56,634 nt of DNA from Chara braunii. Lineage: Eukaryota > Streptophyta > Charophyceae > Charales > Characeae. Location: positions 1,038,640 to 1,095,273 of the forward strand of contig BFEA01000097.1 in NCBI GenBank assembly GCA_003427395.1, written 5' to 3'. The position numbers and the translations under genes are program-made. This document shows, piece by piece, positions 1 through 10,774 of the stretch (the stretch's first letter is position 1; each line of letters opens with the position of its first letter). Under the pieces are notes generated by a model. The model searched no databases, was not told the DNA's origin, and worked only from the letters and a program-made list of their open reading frames with translations.

Positions 1-23
1 CTCTCTCTCTCTCTCTCTCTCTC
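1..23. repeat. (CT)n microsatellite, cut by window edge
   Basis: Pure CT dinucleotide run from the first base, followed by a C-rich stretch. It begins outside the window, so its full length is unknown. Confidence 0.95.
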
Positions 24-115
24 CCCCCAACCCCTCAGTGTAAGGGCCCCCAATTTTTTAGTTTTTATTACTTTTTAATCTGTGATTGTTTCAAGTGAGG
101 TAGTGCGAAGGCACG

Positions 116-173
116 TGAGCGCGTGCGCGCGCACTCGCACACACACCCACACACGCACACACACGCACGCACG

Positions 174-221
<48 letters not shown>
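116..221. repeat. (CA)n microsatellite with CG steps
   Basis: Alternating purine-pyrimidine tract: a CG-rich lead (GCGTGCGCGCGC), then about 85 bases of CA with scattered CG steps, then GTGCGC. Both strands stay open in several frames because of the repeat; the resulting Cys/Val or Thr/His peptides are not genes. The strict alternation is the type of sequence that can adopt Z-DNA. Confidence 0.95.
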
Positions 222-226
<5 letters not shown>

Positions 227-445
227 TAGCGCTTGCACACACACACAACGCACTCACAAATCCTGAAAGAGACGCAGGCAGGTGAGAACCTCCGGAGCAT
301 AAACCTAGGCGTTCTGCCTAGCCATATGTTTTTTGATTTAAGCACGGAACGAACTCTCAACGAGGAGAAAAAACTTTGGAGGGGCAAGTATTCCTTGTGA
401 AAAACTGAAAACTCTATCAACGATATGACAGTCGTAGAACTTGAA

Positions 446-668
446 TTTCACTGCCAGAAATCAGAAGACTTACTTTCCCGAGTGGAAATGCCAGTGTGTG
501 CAATATATGCAAAGCAAAATAAACGTTTTTTTTTATCTCAGCACCAACAGTTCCACTGCCAGAAATCAGAAGACGTACTTTCACAAGTGAAATGCCAGTG
601 TGTGGAATTTATACTGAACGGGAAAAAAAGAAAAAAAAAACAACGATCTTTAATATCTCAGCACCATC
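446..668. repeat. Two-copy direct tandem repeat of about 105 bp
   Basis: Two adjacent units (about 446-550 and 551-668) each start with TTC(C)ACTGCCAGAAATCAGAAG and end near TATCTCAGCACCA. They differ by scattered substitutions and A/T-run length changes. A 107-codon plus-strand frame (425-748) runs through both, but its repetitive content and lack of any recognisable motif argue against a real gene. Confidence 0.8.
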
Positions 669-805
669 GATTTGCAACGTATGAACAGAGTCCTTTGAGT
701 CTCACCACCTTCATTTTTCATTTACAAGGTAATAACTTGCCCATGTGAAGTCCTAATCATGTTGCCATTTGCATTTATGAAGGACCACCAATTGCTCGAA
801 GATAC

Positions 806-808
<3 letters not shown>

Positions 809-850
<42 letters not shown>
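809..850. repeat. Poly(T) tract, about 42 bases
   Basis: Uninterrupted T run after GATACCCC. It could be the A-tail of a minus-strand retrosequence, but no recognisable body lies beside it. The surrounding 669-1580 bases hold no gene or motif I recognise. Confidence 0.9.
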
Positions 851-1589
851 CGCTTGATTACACACATGATTGGTTAAATGATGGAACATAATTTTATCAT
901 TTTTCTTTGAGGACAAATCATGCTTCTGCGGATCTAAGTTCTGGACATGATCGTTTGGAATGCTCTTTTAAATGACTGGCGGTTGAATTTGATGTCCACA
1001 TTATTTGTGAAGAGAAGGAGGGTGTATCTTATCGCTCCAGTTAACGATTGTCTCGTCCCTAATCATTTTTCTAGGCTATGGAAGGACACTTAACCTCAAA
1101 ACAGAAAAAAAAAAAAAAAAAGGATAAAGAACTGCTTCATTCCTGCATCCGTTCGATCGAGTAGATCGAATCAATTACAGAGCAGCATACACTCACTCAT
1201 GGAGTAGTAAAGCCTTACTCGAGTCCACAAGAGACACAGTCAATACGAAAGTCAAAACAAGTTATCTCGGTGTATACATCATGGCATAGCAGTAACAACT
1301 GGAAACGGCATCCGTTCGATTGCCCGAATGGACGGGAGTTGATTTGTTCTCACACGTGTCCTCTCGGGTGACCTCCACCTCACCCTTCTCCTCCTGCTCC
1401 ATCTTCCTCTGTCTCTTCTGTATCCTCCTTGTTCATTGAATTTCTCGTTTCCAGGCCGTAGTGACAAATTTCTGTGTTTGCCATCCCTACTACAAAATAA
1501 CCTCTGGATTGGTCTACCTCTCCGGGGTAAAAACAACAACAGGGAATCTAACCTATCCTACAGGTAAATTGGCCCTTGGGTGTAGCTAG

Positions 1590-1790
1590 TTAGTTGGTAA
1601 TACTGCATATTGGTTGGCTCTGCCAAGTGTTGTTGGGGTAATCCCACGAACCGCGACTGGGTAATGGTCCCAGACTGAACTGTTTTTTTTTTCCGGGTTG
1701 TTTGTGATGATTCCCGGCCTCATGGTTTATATCATGATAATGGACTCCTTGCTTTTCCCAAAAAAATAAAAATAAAAATTCCGTGTTTGG
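1590..1790 (+). mobile_element. 5'-truncated LINE 3' end (plus strand)
   Basis: The segment around GACTGGGTAATGGTCCC, CCGGGTTG, TTCCCGGCCTC and CTTTTCCC followed by an A-rich tail matches, in the same order, the 3' end of the minus-strand LINE near 3391-3530 (read on the minus strand: ACTGGGTAACGG, CCGGGTTG, TTCCCAGCCTC, CTTTCCC, then A-run). A 5'-truncated A-tailed copy is the normal product of LINE target-primed reverse transcription. The left boundary is not clear. Confidence 0.55.
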
Positions 1791-1907
1791 TTGGAGTCCT
1801 TCAATGCGGGTCTGGGTTGATCGCACGTGGTCGAATTAGTATCATAAGTCGCCATTATCGGGCGGGGGACTTCTATGACTCGTGTACGTTCTGTTGAGAA
1901 TGCGTCT

Positions 1908-1986
1908 TCCTCCTCCTCCTCCTCCACCTCCTCCCCCTCCTTCTTTCAATCGGCTGCTCCTCCTCCTCCTACTCCTCCTCCTCGTC
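1908..1986. repeat. (TCC)n microsatellite, interrupted
   Basis: Two TCC/CTC-rich blocks separated by CTTTCAATCGGCTG. The frames through it give Ser/Pro/Leu homopolymers, which I read as repeat artefacts. Confidence 0.9.
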
Positions 1987-2197
1987 GCTTCTTCTTACTC
2001 AGTTCTCCATCTCCAGTTTCGATTCAACGTCTGCGTGATTTGTTTTTTCTCTTTTCTTTTCGTCTCAATCTTTTTCGCACCGTCTGCGAGAACCAGTCGC
2101 ACTGAATTTAAACTGAATCTGATTCTGATACTGATCGGCCCCTTCTCGGTTGAGTGACATTTGGCACTTTTTTGCACGTTCTGCGAACGAGCGGACA

Positions 2198-2375
2198 TGT
2201 ACTACTTCGGGATTTGGACTTCCTCCTCCTCCTCCTCCTCCTCCTCCTCCTCTCGTACTACTACTACTACTACTATTACTACTACTACTACTATGTGCTA
2301 CTTCGGGATTTGGACTTCCTCCTCCTCCTCCTCCTCCTCCTCCTCCTACTACTACTACTACTACTACTACCACCC
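2198..2375. repeat. Duplicated compound (TCC)n-(TAC)n repeat
   Basis: The unit ACTACTTCGGGATTTGGACT followed by a long TCC run and then a TAC run occurs twice in tandem (about 2200-2292 and 2297-2371). All frames here are low-complexity (poly-Ser, Leu, Tyr, Thr or Gly) and are not called as genes. Confidence 0.9.
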
Positions 2376-3314
2376 GTCGCAGTACTACTCGCAGCTGCGC
2401 TACTGCTCCGGACACTACACTGGCAACCTTCCTCCTAACAGAGGAGTCCTGCTTATCGACGACTTTCGCTGAGGCGGGGAATCCAGGTACTAAGTGGAAT
2501 GTCGCCCTTCGTCGCTGGCTCTGTGGCGTTGTGGGGGAGGAGGCGATTCGCCTTTCCCTGGACAGCTGTCTCGTGGTCTCAATAATTAATGACAGATAAT
2601 GAAATGATTCGTGATCCAATAACCGTGCCGCAAGAAACCACGAGTTTCTTTTTTTTTTTAAAAGAGAGAGAAACCATGAGTTGCGACCCATGTCGACGAC
2701 ATGTAGATCCCCGCCAGGTAATGTGCGCATGACAAACCCCGCCCGAGTACAGGCGACAGGGTATATGCCAGGCTTTTGGAACGTTTGGCTGCCAAGGGTC
2801 TGTATGTGCGTGTGTGTGTGCGCACCTTTGTGTTGTTCCTTGTTTTCCACCTTTTCCTTTTCCGTTCTTTTTTCTGTTTTTTTTTTCCAAATTATTAGCT
2901 TTTAATATCATTGAAGTCATTGTTCCCGTTCGATATCAAGGGGGAAAAAAAAAAAGGATTCGACCTTTCCATCTGTGTTAAGGTTACGTGTGTCGACCAT
3001 TCAGGTCAGCCGAATGGCCTGGCTGGTGCAAGGGAAGGAGGAGGAGGGAGGAGCGACCCAACTGCTCCGTGATGGGACCGTAAGAGAAAGAAAAGGGAAG
3101 GGTTCCCTGGGGTTGAGGTCCCATTTGCACGGATTAAGACACAGTGGCGGTCGATCTTCCTCATCAAGGAGCGGGACCATGTCCCTGGCTGCTCTTTTCT
3201 TGCCCCAAATTCACCGTTCTGTGTCCTGAGGCTCTGTGCCTTGAGATATCATCGTCGAACTGACCGGCCAGTAGGTAAATCAGAATTGCGGTATTTCACT
3301 CATCTGCTTGCAGT
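2376..3314. other. No gene seen
   Basis: Mixed sequence with short T, A and GT runs. Open frames are under 115 codons, lack recognisable motifs and overlap each other on both strands. Nothing supports a gene here. Confidence 0.6.
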
Positions 3315-3379
3315 GGAGTTCGAACTTGGGTGTGGATTTCAACAGTTCAGATGTATACCAACTGAGCTAGGCCAGTTGG
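3314..3379 (-). pseudogene. tRNA-like sequence with A and B boxes (degenerate)
   Basis: Read on the minus strand, TAGCTCAGTTGG fits the internal A box and GTTCGAACTCC the B box of tRNA genes, at about tRNA spacing. A loop CTGTTGA in between would carry a GTT (Asn) anticodon. The D-stem, anticodon stem and acceptor stem do not close properly, so I call it a tRNA pseudogene or the head of a tRNA-derived SINE, not a functional tRNA. It lies directly downstream of the LINE's A-tail. Confidence 0.5.
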
Positions 3380-3711
3380 TTGGAGAGGCTCCTTTTTTTT
3401 TTTGTTTTTTTTTTTTTGGGAAAGTTGCACAATTGTATTACTCAAAAACCTTGAGAGAGGCTGGGAACCTCACATTTCAACCCGGAGTTAACCTGGGGCC
3501 GTTACCCAGTTTAGGCTCTGCTGAAAACCGGGTTCAGCGTCTACTTTCCAAAAAGCCTTGAAGCGCAGTAAAAAACATGGTAAACCTCATAGGTTCTCAT
3601 GAAAATGGAGAACCAAATACAACCCATACCAGCGGCCTAAAGCGGCCTCTTTGGATCCTGACACCGCTGTGCTACAGGCCAATTGCCCACTTCCTCCCCT
3701 TATTGAGTACC

Positions 3712-5553
3712 TCAATCATGGGAATCAGAGAGCCAGGTACATATTGTCAGTCTGCCTTCCTGATTGATCTCTGCCAGTCTGTTGCCGCAAGCCCAGGTCA
3801 TGTGAAACCAAGGGAGGCTTCTCCTCTGCCAATCAGCTTTGATAATCATTCTAATTGTACTTTTAATCTGCTGTTTTTGTTGGCAAAGTGGTCTATCCTC
3901 TCCTCTAAAAACTCTGGCATTCCTAGCCGCCCAAATCGTATCCATAAGTACTCCTCTGCAGACTCCGGCTATATAGCCTAGGCCTGAAGGTTAGTTAAAA
4001 CCTTGTGGGAGAAGCCCCATGAGTATCCATGGATCCGACCATTCCAAAGAAGCACCCGCCAATCGTTCTCAGTGTTCTTTCCATCACATGGAGAGTCCAT
4101 CCACTAACGGGCAGCAGACCCGTAGATGGACCATATTTTCCAAGCCCCAGTTGCACCGTAGGCATACCGTGGAAACTTCCATACCCTTAACAGCTGGCCA
4201 AACTGATGTGGCTGTAATCATCAAGGATTGGAGCCACATGATGCCTGCGTGTTTCTGGACCGGCATTCTGGTAGGACCTTTCCAAAAACTGCGTAGTCTG
4301 ATGGCCGAGATTCCTTGAAGTTGGTCACGGTGTGTTTCTGCTCTCTTCAGGGCCAAGGAAAGAGGGGATTGTCCTAGGTGGGCTTGTTGGAGACCGACCC
4401 CCACCTTGGGGCGGTACTGTTGGAGGGGTGTGTAACGCACTGACTCCAACTGAGAGTTAGTACCTTCAGTCCAACCCAACAGGAAAGGTTCCACCTTGTA
4501 GAGGGACGCGTCTCTTCCCAAGGTTGCAGTTAATTTGCCTCGCCCATCCCGCTGAGTAAAGACCCGAACATCTTGAACATGTCTGTTGTCCTGAACCCGC
4601 TGTTCGCCATCTTCCAATTTTAACATTCCTTCCCGCCTATGCCCTGCGGGGAGGCGCCAGGTCTCTACCAACATACCTGAAGATAAGGCTGGGCCTATAA
4701 CATGATAAATTCTGCTTGGATTGTCTTCAGCACGTAGCCAGGTGCCTTGCACGTTTTCTGAGTTAAACCACCAGTACTTGGCCCAGCTATCGATGCCGAG
4801 CCTGGAATGCCCCTGCGCGCCGATTTTTGCAGAAGCGCCGGGGTATCGTTTTGTTTTATCTTTGGCTGGCGCTTCCAGCCATTGTGGTCCAGTACCCCTT
4901 AAAGGCGCGGCGCATTAACGGGGAAGCGCCGCGACCGATAGTTGGGCCAAGTACTGGTGGTTTAACATTTAACAGCTGAATCCACGTTCTTGGAATTGAG
5001 GCTATGAGGTCTCTCAGGTGGGCTCCTACCTTATGAAGTCATGGCAGGTTTAGTCTGATGGTCGTCTCTCCCTGAAAGGAGGATGCTGTGGGGTCCCATA
5101 TATCTCTTATTTGCATCACCCCTTTCTTAATCCAGGATCCCCCAAAGCATCCCGCCGCCTCTTCAGCCGAGAAAGGGGTACCATCATGCTAAACCAAGTG
5201 AGGATTTTCGAAAGCAGCTGGTTCAGAACTTCCTGTTTCGTAGTCGGAGCAAGGATCTTGTTGGGTCTTAGTTTATGCCATGCTTTTAGAATACCCTTCG
5301 AGAGTTTCAATTTTGGCCGCCTGTTGCTGAAGGAGGGTAGGAGCATGCATTGCCAGACTTTCGTGTGGTCATGCAGTTCCCACTCCTTTCCCAGGATGTA
5401 TTGTGCCATATGCATCCATATCTTCGTGCCTTCCTCCATCATGCCTAGCACCGAGCATTTGGCCAACAGGGCCAAGTTCTGTTGTAGTGGGTCTAAAATA
5501 CCCAACCCCCCATCTCTTCGTCCCCTAGCCACCACCTCCCAAGCCACCTTCAA
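3712..5553 (-). pseudogene. LINE ORF2 C-terminal region with zinc-binding motif
   Basis: Three minus-strand pieces (5553-5116, 4752-4084, 3945-3712) continue ORF2 after the RT. The first has RDGGLGILDP, typical of plant LINE post-RT sequence. The second ends with CLRCNWGLENMVHLRVCCPLV-type spacing (Cys-x2-Cys, then His, then Cys), the zinc-binding element found at the end of plant LINE polyproteins. The last contains IWAARNARVFRGE, matching the common 'IWxxRNxxIF' segment. The MITE at 4767-4961 lies upstream of the second piece, and the reading frame agrees on both sides of it once the extra TTAA and MITE are discounted. Confidence 0.75.
4767..4961. mobile_element. 195-bp MITE with TTAA duplication (piggyBac-like)
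   Basis: The ends are inverted repeats: the left end begins ACCACCAGTACTTGGCCCAG and the right end is its complement, 25 of 26 bases matching. Both ends abut TTAA (4763-4766 and 4962-4965), the target duplicated by piggyBac transposases. The interior is GC-rich (GCGCCG and GCGGCG patches) and encodes nothing. It is inserted in the LINE, and the LINE frame reads through if one TTAA is kept and the insert left out. No transposase is seen in the window, so it would depend on one elsewhere. Confidence 0.85.
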
Positions 5554-5562
5554 AAGGAAGCC

Positions 5563-7240
5563 CTAGTCTGCTGAAGCATCAGGCTTCCAAAGGTATCTTG
5601 CTGCAGCATTACGAATCTTCCTGTAAGCCTTCCCCCCCAGCATATGGATCGACAACGGGTACCATAGTAAAGAGAAGGCAGAAGTCGAAATCACGAGGGT
5701 TCTCCCGAATAGCGATGGATGCTTTCTTCGTTCCCAACCTGCGATCCTTGAGGTCATCTTGTCGACAAGAATATCATCCTGCACTTTGGAACAGTCTGCA
5801 AGTGACACTTGGCCTCCAAACAATGGTCAGAGGCGTTATAGGGGACTTGCCGAAGGCCCCAGTCGACACAGATCTCATGAGGGGGGGGCAAGAAGAAAAC
5901 TGATTCGTCCCAATTAATTGAGGCTTCCGAAAGATCACAATATTCCTCTAAAATGTTGCGTAACTCAATCATATTAACTTGAGAGTTCTTGCAGGCCAGT
6001 GTAAGGTAATCAACTATTGCTCCCCCTTTCCAGTGAAAGGAGGAGTTCAAGCGGAGATCTTCAATGCGGGGATTGAATCAAATATTATCCAACAATGTCT
6101 CTAACTGAAGCACAAAAATAAGCAGGGCCAGGGGGCACCCTTGCTGTAGGGATCTGGTCAGGGGGGATTCGTCAGATTGTTTCCCATTTACAAGAATTTT
6201 TGCAGAATTGGCATACATTGCCTTAACCCAAGTTCTGAAGGAACAACCCAATCCCATGTTTAGGAGGGTAGTGTTGACAAAGGCCCATCCCACCTTGTTG
6301 TAAGATTTCTCCATATCGAGCATGAGGATGGTTGTATTATGTTTCTCCACACTAACTATTTCTAAGGCTTGGGCTGTTGCCAAGATGTTATCAAATATTG
6401 AGCGCACTTTCACAAATGCTCCTTGCTCTTCTCCTACCAAGGTGGGGAGGATATTAGCTACTCGCATAGCCAGTGTTTAGGGCGCCAATTTCGGATTTCT
6501 CTTTTATCCCCTTTCTTATATAACAGGGAGATCATTCCTTGAACAAGCGCCTTAGGAAGTTTGCCCGTCCCTAGGGAGGTGTTATAGATGTCACAGAAAA
6601 TTTGTCCAAAGGCATCCCACGCGGAAAGAAAAAATTATATGGGTAGGCCATCTGGGCCAGGGCACTTGACTTTGGCCATCTGGCGAGCTGCTTTGGAAAC
6701 TTCCTCCAGAGTTATGGGCTGGTGTAGATCCCGACTTATCTGAGAAGGAATGCATCTTAAAGATGTGGCCCAAAAGGTATGATGGTCCGCTAGAATAAAA
6801 TCAAAACTATCGAAAGGCCTTCTAGTTGTCACAATATCCTTGGTATTCCATAGCATAAGCACACAAGTCCTCAATACCTGTGGCCAACGGGTTGGCTATA
6901 GCAAATGGGTGTGTAAGCTCTCTCATCAGTGGCTTTGCCTTATTTAATATGAGAGCTTTGAAGGTTTCCTTTGTCATGCGATCAAATCCCAATATCCCCC
7001 TGATTTTCAATCGCTCCAGCCAATCAGTTTGTTTACAGATTTCCACCTCTTCCGGTTCAGCTAGGGTCTTCGTTTTTTAACCAATAATATTCTAAAAAAT
7101 GGTCAGTACCCATCATCGCTTCGGCCTGTTCAACGATACTTATAAATTGCTTTTCTTTCCAGTTCCTTGAGACCGCTTTCATTCTGGAGAACTCTATCAT
7201 GGCTGCACGGAGGATACCAATCCCCGTATCAGCCCAGTTT
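5563..7240 (-). pseudogene. LINE ORF2, reverse transcriptase domain
   Basis: The RT of a non-LTR retrotransposon, broken into several frames. Recognisable blocks in order are KVKCPGPDGLP (fingers, near 6640), EEQGAF (near 6425), LDMEKSYNKVGWAFV (motif A, catalytic Asp kept, near 6320), RSLQQGCPLA (near 6140) and IVDYLTLAC (near 6030), which sits where F/YADD should be and has lost the Ala-Asp-Asp core. The thumb-like continuation GWERRKHPSLFGRTLVI follows at 5823-5563. Stops or shifts occur near 6822-6874, 6470-6640 and 6050-6078. Loss of motif C Asp means no polymerase activity. Confidence 0.85.
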
Positions 7241-8116
7241 TCATAATTGTGGGATCCTTGAGTCACTCAATATTTTAATGTTAAGTCTAAGGGGGGGGTT
7301 GTGTCCAGTCACCACTTCTTTGGATATTATATCCATTAAGATCGGATGATGATTTGAAATGGAGGAAGCCTTGAGGTCTGACCACATACAACGTTCCCAA
7401 ATATCACCATGGGCTAAAATATAGTCCAATCGCCGCATTGGTTGGGGGGCCTTCTTGGAAGGGCGGGGGCCGAACCAAGTGAAGCCAAAGGAGTTCGGGT
7501 TCATGCCCCTATAAACATCAACTAGGGCTTGTGATTCCATAAATGAGGATAGTAGGAGCGCATCATAATTCCTAATTTGTGTAGGGGAGGAAGTATCCAA
7601 CCTTGGATTTAAAATACGATTTCAGTCCCTCGTTAATATCAAATTCTCTGTGTCTGGGTTAATTTCGGGAAGGTATGAAAAAAAAAAAAGTCTAGCGGGA
7701 TGGTCAACTGGTGCATAGAGGGATATCACTGCCCAATCCTCATCTGCCACTGCGAGTTTCATCCATGCCCACCTTCCTTTTGAATCGGTGCAACTGTTAA
7801 TGACCTCCACATCCAGACAACTATCTATTAGGATGGTCACTCCCCCTTTGGTACCTACTGTCGGGGACCAAATTTGGGGCGTTGTCCACCAATGATCAAT
7901 CTCCCCCATGTTGTCTGCGCTAATCTTTGTTTCTTGCAGGCATACCATGTGAACCTGCTGGGAGTGGAACCAGGCCGATAGTCTGCATTTTTTAAACCTT
8001 TGGTTATGATCTCCAAGACCATGAATATTCCAAGTGCCAAGTCTGATTCTATTCGGAAGAACCATCCTTGGTGATGTGGCCGTTCGTGGTTTGGATACGG
8101 CTTTGTAGGGCTCCAT
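7241..8116 (-). pseudogene. LINE ORF2, AP endonuclease domain
   Basis: This is the N-terminal endonuclease of LINE ORF2, which nicks target DNA to prime reverse transcription. Visible motifs are LGTWNIHGLG (residues 26-35, metal-binding Asn), VCLQETK (catalytic Glu at residue 62), a 'KGGV.IL' strand, and in the second piece RRLDYIL followed by SNHHPI, the usual S-D-H-x-P with Asp changed to Asn. A TGA at about 7620-7622 interrupts the place where GGDFN normally lies (seen as TRD-stop-N). The domain order and the continuation into RT make the assignment secure; the stop and the D-to-N change indicate an inactive copy. Confidence 0.85.
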
Positions 8117-8199
8117 CTATGTCTGTAGAAACCGCAGAATGAGGGATAAGGGCAAGGGCTTTTTCCCCAACCGTGAAGTTCCAACACTTCCCTGCCCTC

Positions 8200-9150
8200 C
8201 TCTAAATAAGAGTGTTGATGAAGGCGTCTGCCAGGACCAGGTCCTTATTATCTAACATGACTAGTCAGTCAGATAGTGTTTGGGTCGTGAGGTTCACAGT
8301 CATTTTATATCCTATAGAGAGGACGACTGTCCTGAGGCAAGAACCACCATTTCCATCCAAAAGATCCGACATTCATCCCATTTGGTTTTGCAATCTGAAA
8401 CGTACGTTAAATCAAGGAAAGCGAACAGGAGACAGACTTTTCCACCATCTTGGGTGTCTGCCAAGTGTCGTGACATCTTGGGATCAGGAAAAAGATCCAC
8501 CTCACCCAGGTTCTACAAGACATGTTGCTTAACCAAATTTCGCACCATTAATGGAATGGGGTGACTTCTGAGTGGAATAGATGGCAGGTGGAGGGACTCA
8601 TCGTTTTCTTTCAAGGTGAGAAACCTAGAGCTCTGCCCATCATGAGTGTAGATGATGGGGATCAAGAACTCCGAGATTCGCCTTTTTGCTTTATCTGCCC
8701 TGGAAAAAGAGTCTTCATTGAGTTTGCTAGGGCTAAGGATTTCCGAGTTGTTTTCGATGTTTGCGACCTGCCTCTTTTCCTTGGGGAACTACGAACGATA
8801 ACTTCCCCGTCTCCCCCACCCGCCTGCTGTTCTTCAACAATACTTGCTTGAAAGGTCAGACCTTCGATTCTGGGCCGTTTACTGGAAGAGAGGACCTTAC
8901 GTAGTAGGGAAGAGGAGGAGGGAGCATCAGCGGGAGGGTTCTGAGGAGAGACAAACTGAAAGGGAAACAGAGCATTGCCTATGTCTAATCCGATCCGTGC
9001 ATCCCTCTCCTTCCCTCCCCGATCCTCTGAGTGCTCATACATGTTACCTGATGGGGAGTAGAATTCTTGATTAGTCTCTTCACCGTCTTCCTTACATTCA
9101 TGCTCTCCTTCAGATAGGGCTCCCGAGGTATTTTCCTCAGTAGGGATCAA
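8200..9150 (-). pseudogene. LINE ORF1-like region
   Basis: A 162-codon minus-strand frame (9150-8662) encodes a charged, Ser/Arg-rich segment (RSSPRKRGRSQTSK near its end). A further frame (8500-8312) follows in another register. The position, just upstream of the endonuclease, is where plant L1 elements carry ORF1, an RNA-binding/chaperone protein. I see no clear RNA-binding domain or zinc knuckle, and stops separate the pieces, so the identification rests on location. Frames upstream of 9150 (to about 9534) may belong to the same ORF or to a 5' UTR. Confidence 0.45.
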
Positions 9151-9728
9151 TTAATCGTGAGTGGGCTGGGGTCTCCCGCTCAGCATCTGATTTGTCCTCC
9201 TCAGAATATACCGCATAAGTATAGATTTTTCCGTCCTGAATTTTTCATGAGAGGAAGTGGGCCAGAGTGCTGGCTGCAGTACCCGAATCGCCTTAGCTCG
9301 TTATTTCCGTTGGCGGCGGTGTGGCCTGTGGAACCGGGTCATCCAACCCATTAACAGCCTTGGCTGGGGAAGAGATGGGGGGGCGCACTGTATCCGTGAC
9401 AGGCAAGGCATTCGTTTGGAGGTGAGGCGGCTCAGGGCTCTATGCCGGAGCGTCAAGTGCCGACTCTTTTTGTACCTCAAACTCACCTTCCTCAAGGGCG
9501 AAGACATAGCTGGATGTGCGAGGGGTTTGTGCACCTCCTCTCCCTGAGCGACATCACGTGTAGGCTTCTGAAGTTCAAGGGGCTTTTAGGCATCGTCCCC
9601 CGGCTTACCTACCTTGCCTGTTGTTTGTTGCAAGTATTGTTGTGTTCACGTTTGTAGGTCTTGGCACTTTGTACTTTCTGGTGCGTCGGTGATGCACATG
9701 CAGTGACGGATGTGTGGAGGGATAGAAA

Positions 9729-9770
9729 GGTGTATACATCGATAAAAAGGTGTATACATCGATCGATCGG

Positions 9771-9809
<39 letters not shown>

Positions 9810-9831
9810 GTGTATACATCGATCGATCATC

Positions 9832-9896
<65 letters not shown>

Positions 9897-9912
9897 GTAG
9901 ATAGATAGATAA
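9729..9912. repeat. (GATA)n microsatellite with interspersed GTGTATACATCGAT
   Basis: Two GATA blocks (about 9772-9808 and 9833-9911) are separated and preceded by three copies of AGGTGTATACATCGAT. Long frames on both strands are artefacts of the repeat. Confidence 0.95.
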
Positions 9913-9970
9913 AAAGCCATATAGACAGGTGTGTATACTGGTGTGTGAGGACAGGTTGTAGGATACAGAG

Positions 9971-10560
9971 ATGGAGGGCAGTGATGATGTCAGTTGTCAT
10001 CAGTGGTCACAGGAGCGTATGAGCACGGATGAACCTCGTAGGAGGGTCGGTGGTGAGAGAGAGCACAGCAGACGCTTAGAGAGTCAGCTGGCCGGGCGGT
10101 TGTCATCATCTCCTTCGGACACTGGCAACATGCGGCCAGCGGCTTCATACCCGGGCTGTTATGGGCCAGCCCCGGTTTGGAATCATGATCCTATGGAGCA
10201 TGGGCGCTCGGCTTCTATGAGATACACCCCCCTTCTGTCGTTGTTGTCATCTACAGTTGCGAGTTTGGCACGGGGGTTGAGCAGTCGACAGGAAAGTTTC
10301 CGGCAATGTCCGGTCAGGCGGCATTTTATCAACAGCGCAACGACTGCCATGGCTATGGAATGGCTGGTTACTTCGAGCGACTGCAGTTCGATGACGGAGG
10401 AAGGGCACCGTCACATGCAGCTCCGTACATGCCTCCAAACATATCTCCCTCGTACGGCTTCAGACCTTCTGCAGATGGGTATCATTCCTCAGCAATGTCG
10501 GAGCATCCGGTGAGCATATCCCACTCCACAGTGTGGCGAGGGGGCACCCCGCCCCAATGA
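9971..10560 (+). CDS. Candidate coding fragment, unknown function
   Basis: An ATG-initiated frame runs from 9971 to 10513 (180 codons) and an overlapping frame from 10306 to 10560 reads with Gly, Tyr, Pro and Gln-rich composition (for example GYGMAGYFERLQFDDGG). Sequence beyond 10555 stays open in a third register (RGRPIGQKARAG) up to the U6 insertion. Composition is less repetitive than the surroundings, so it may be a host exon or a decayed transposon gene with frame changes. I recognise no domain. No splice model, homologue or promoter can be shown from sequence alone, so this is a weak call. Confidence 0.25.
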
Positions 10561-10715
10561 CGCACAGGCTCCTGCAACCTCCGCTCCTTCAAGTACTAGA
10601 GGTCGGCCAATCGGGCAAAAGGCACGCGCCGGCCTGCAAGCTTATCCTGACGACGTGCTTTCGGGTACGAAAATATCATGGCCGGACTGTTTACTCGTTG
10701 AGAACTACTCGAAAT

Positions 10716-10742
10716 TTAAACTGAGTCCTTCGGGATATCTGT

Positions 10743-10774
<32 letters not shown>

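Larger units (their letters stand above)
3391..9650 (-). mobile_element. L1-type LINE, degraded, minus strand
   Basis: In order along the minus strand there is an ORF1-like region (about 9150-8200), an AP endonuclease (8116-7241), a linker (7266-6822), a reverse transcriptase (6874-5754), a C-terminal region with a CCHC-type zinc motif (4752-4084) and a tail with IWAARN (3945-3712). The element ends in an A-rich tail, seen on the plus strand as T-runs at 3391-3416. Several stops and frame changes break the coding parts, and the final palm motif is mutated, so this copy is dead. The 5' end is unclear; it lies before the GATA repeat. A MITE interrupts it at 4767-4961. Confidence 0.85.

Noticed and set aside
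68-285. Open frames through the CA repeat on both strands
   Set aside because: Composition is the translation of a dinucleotide repeat; no start context, motif or non-repeat sequence.
1875-2850. Ser/Pro/Gly-rich frames up to 261 codons
   Set aside because: They track the TCC/TAC repeats on both strands; coding appearance is due to trinucleotide period.
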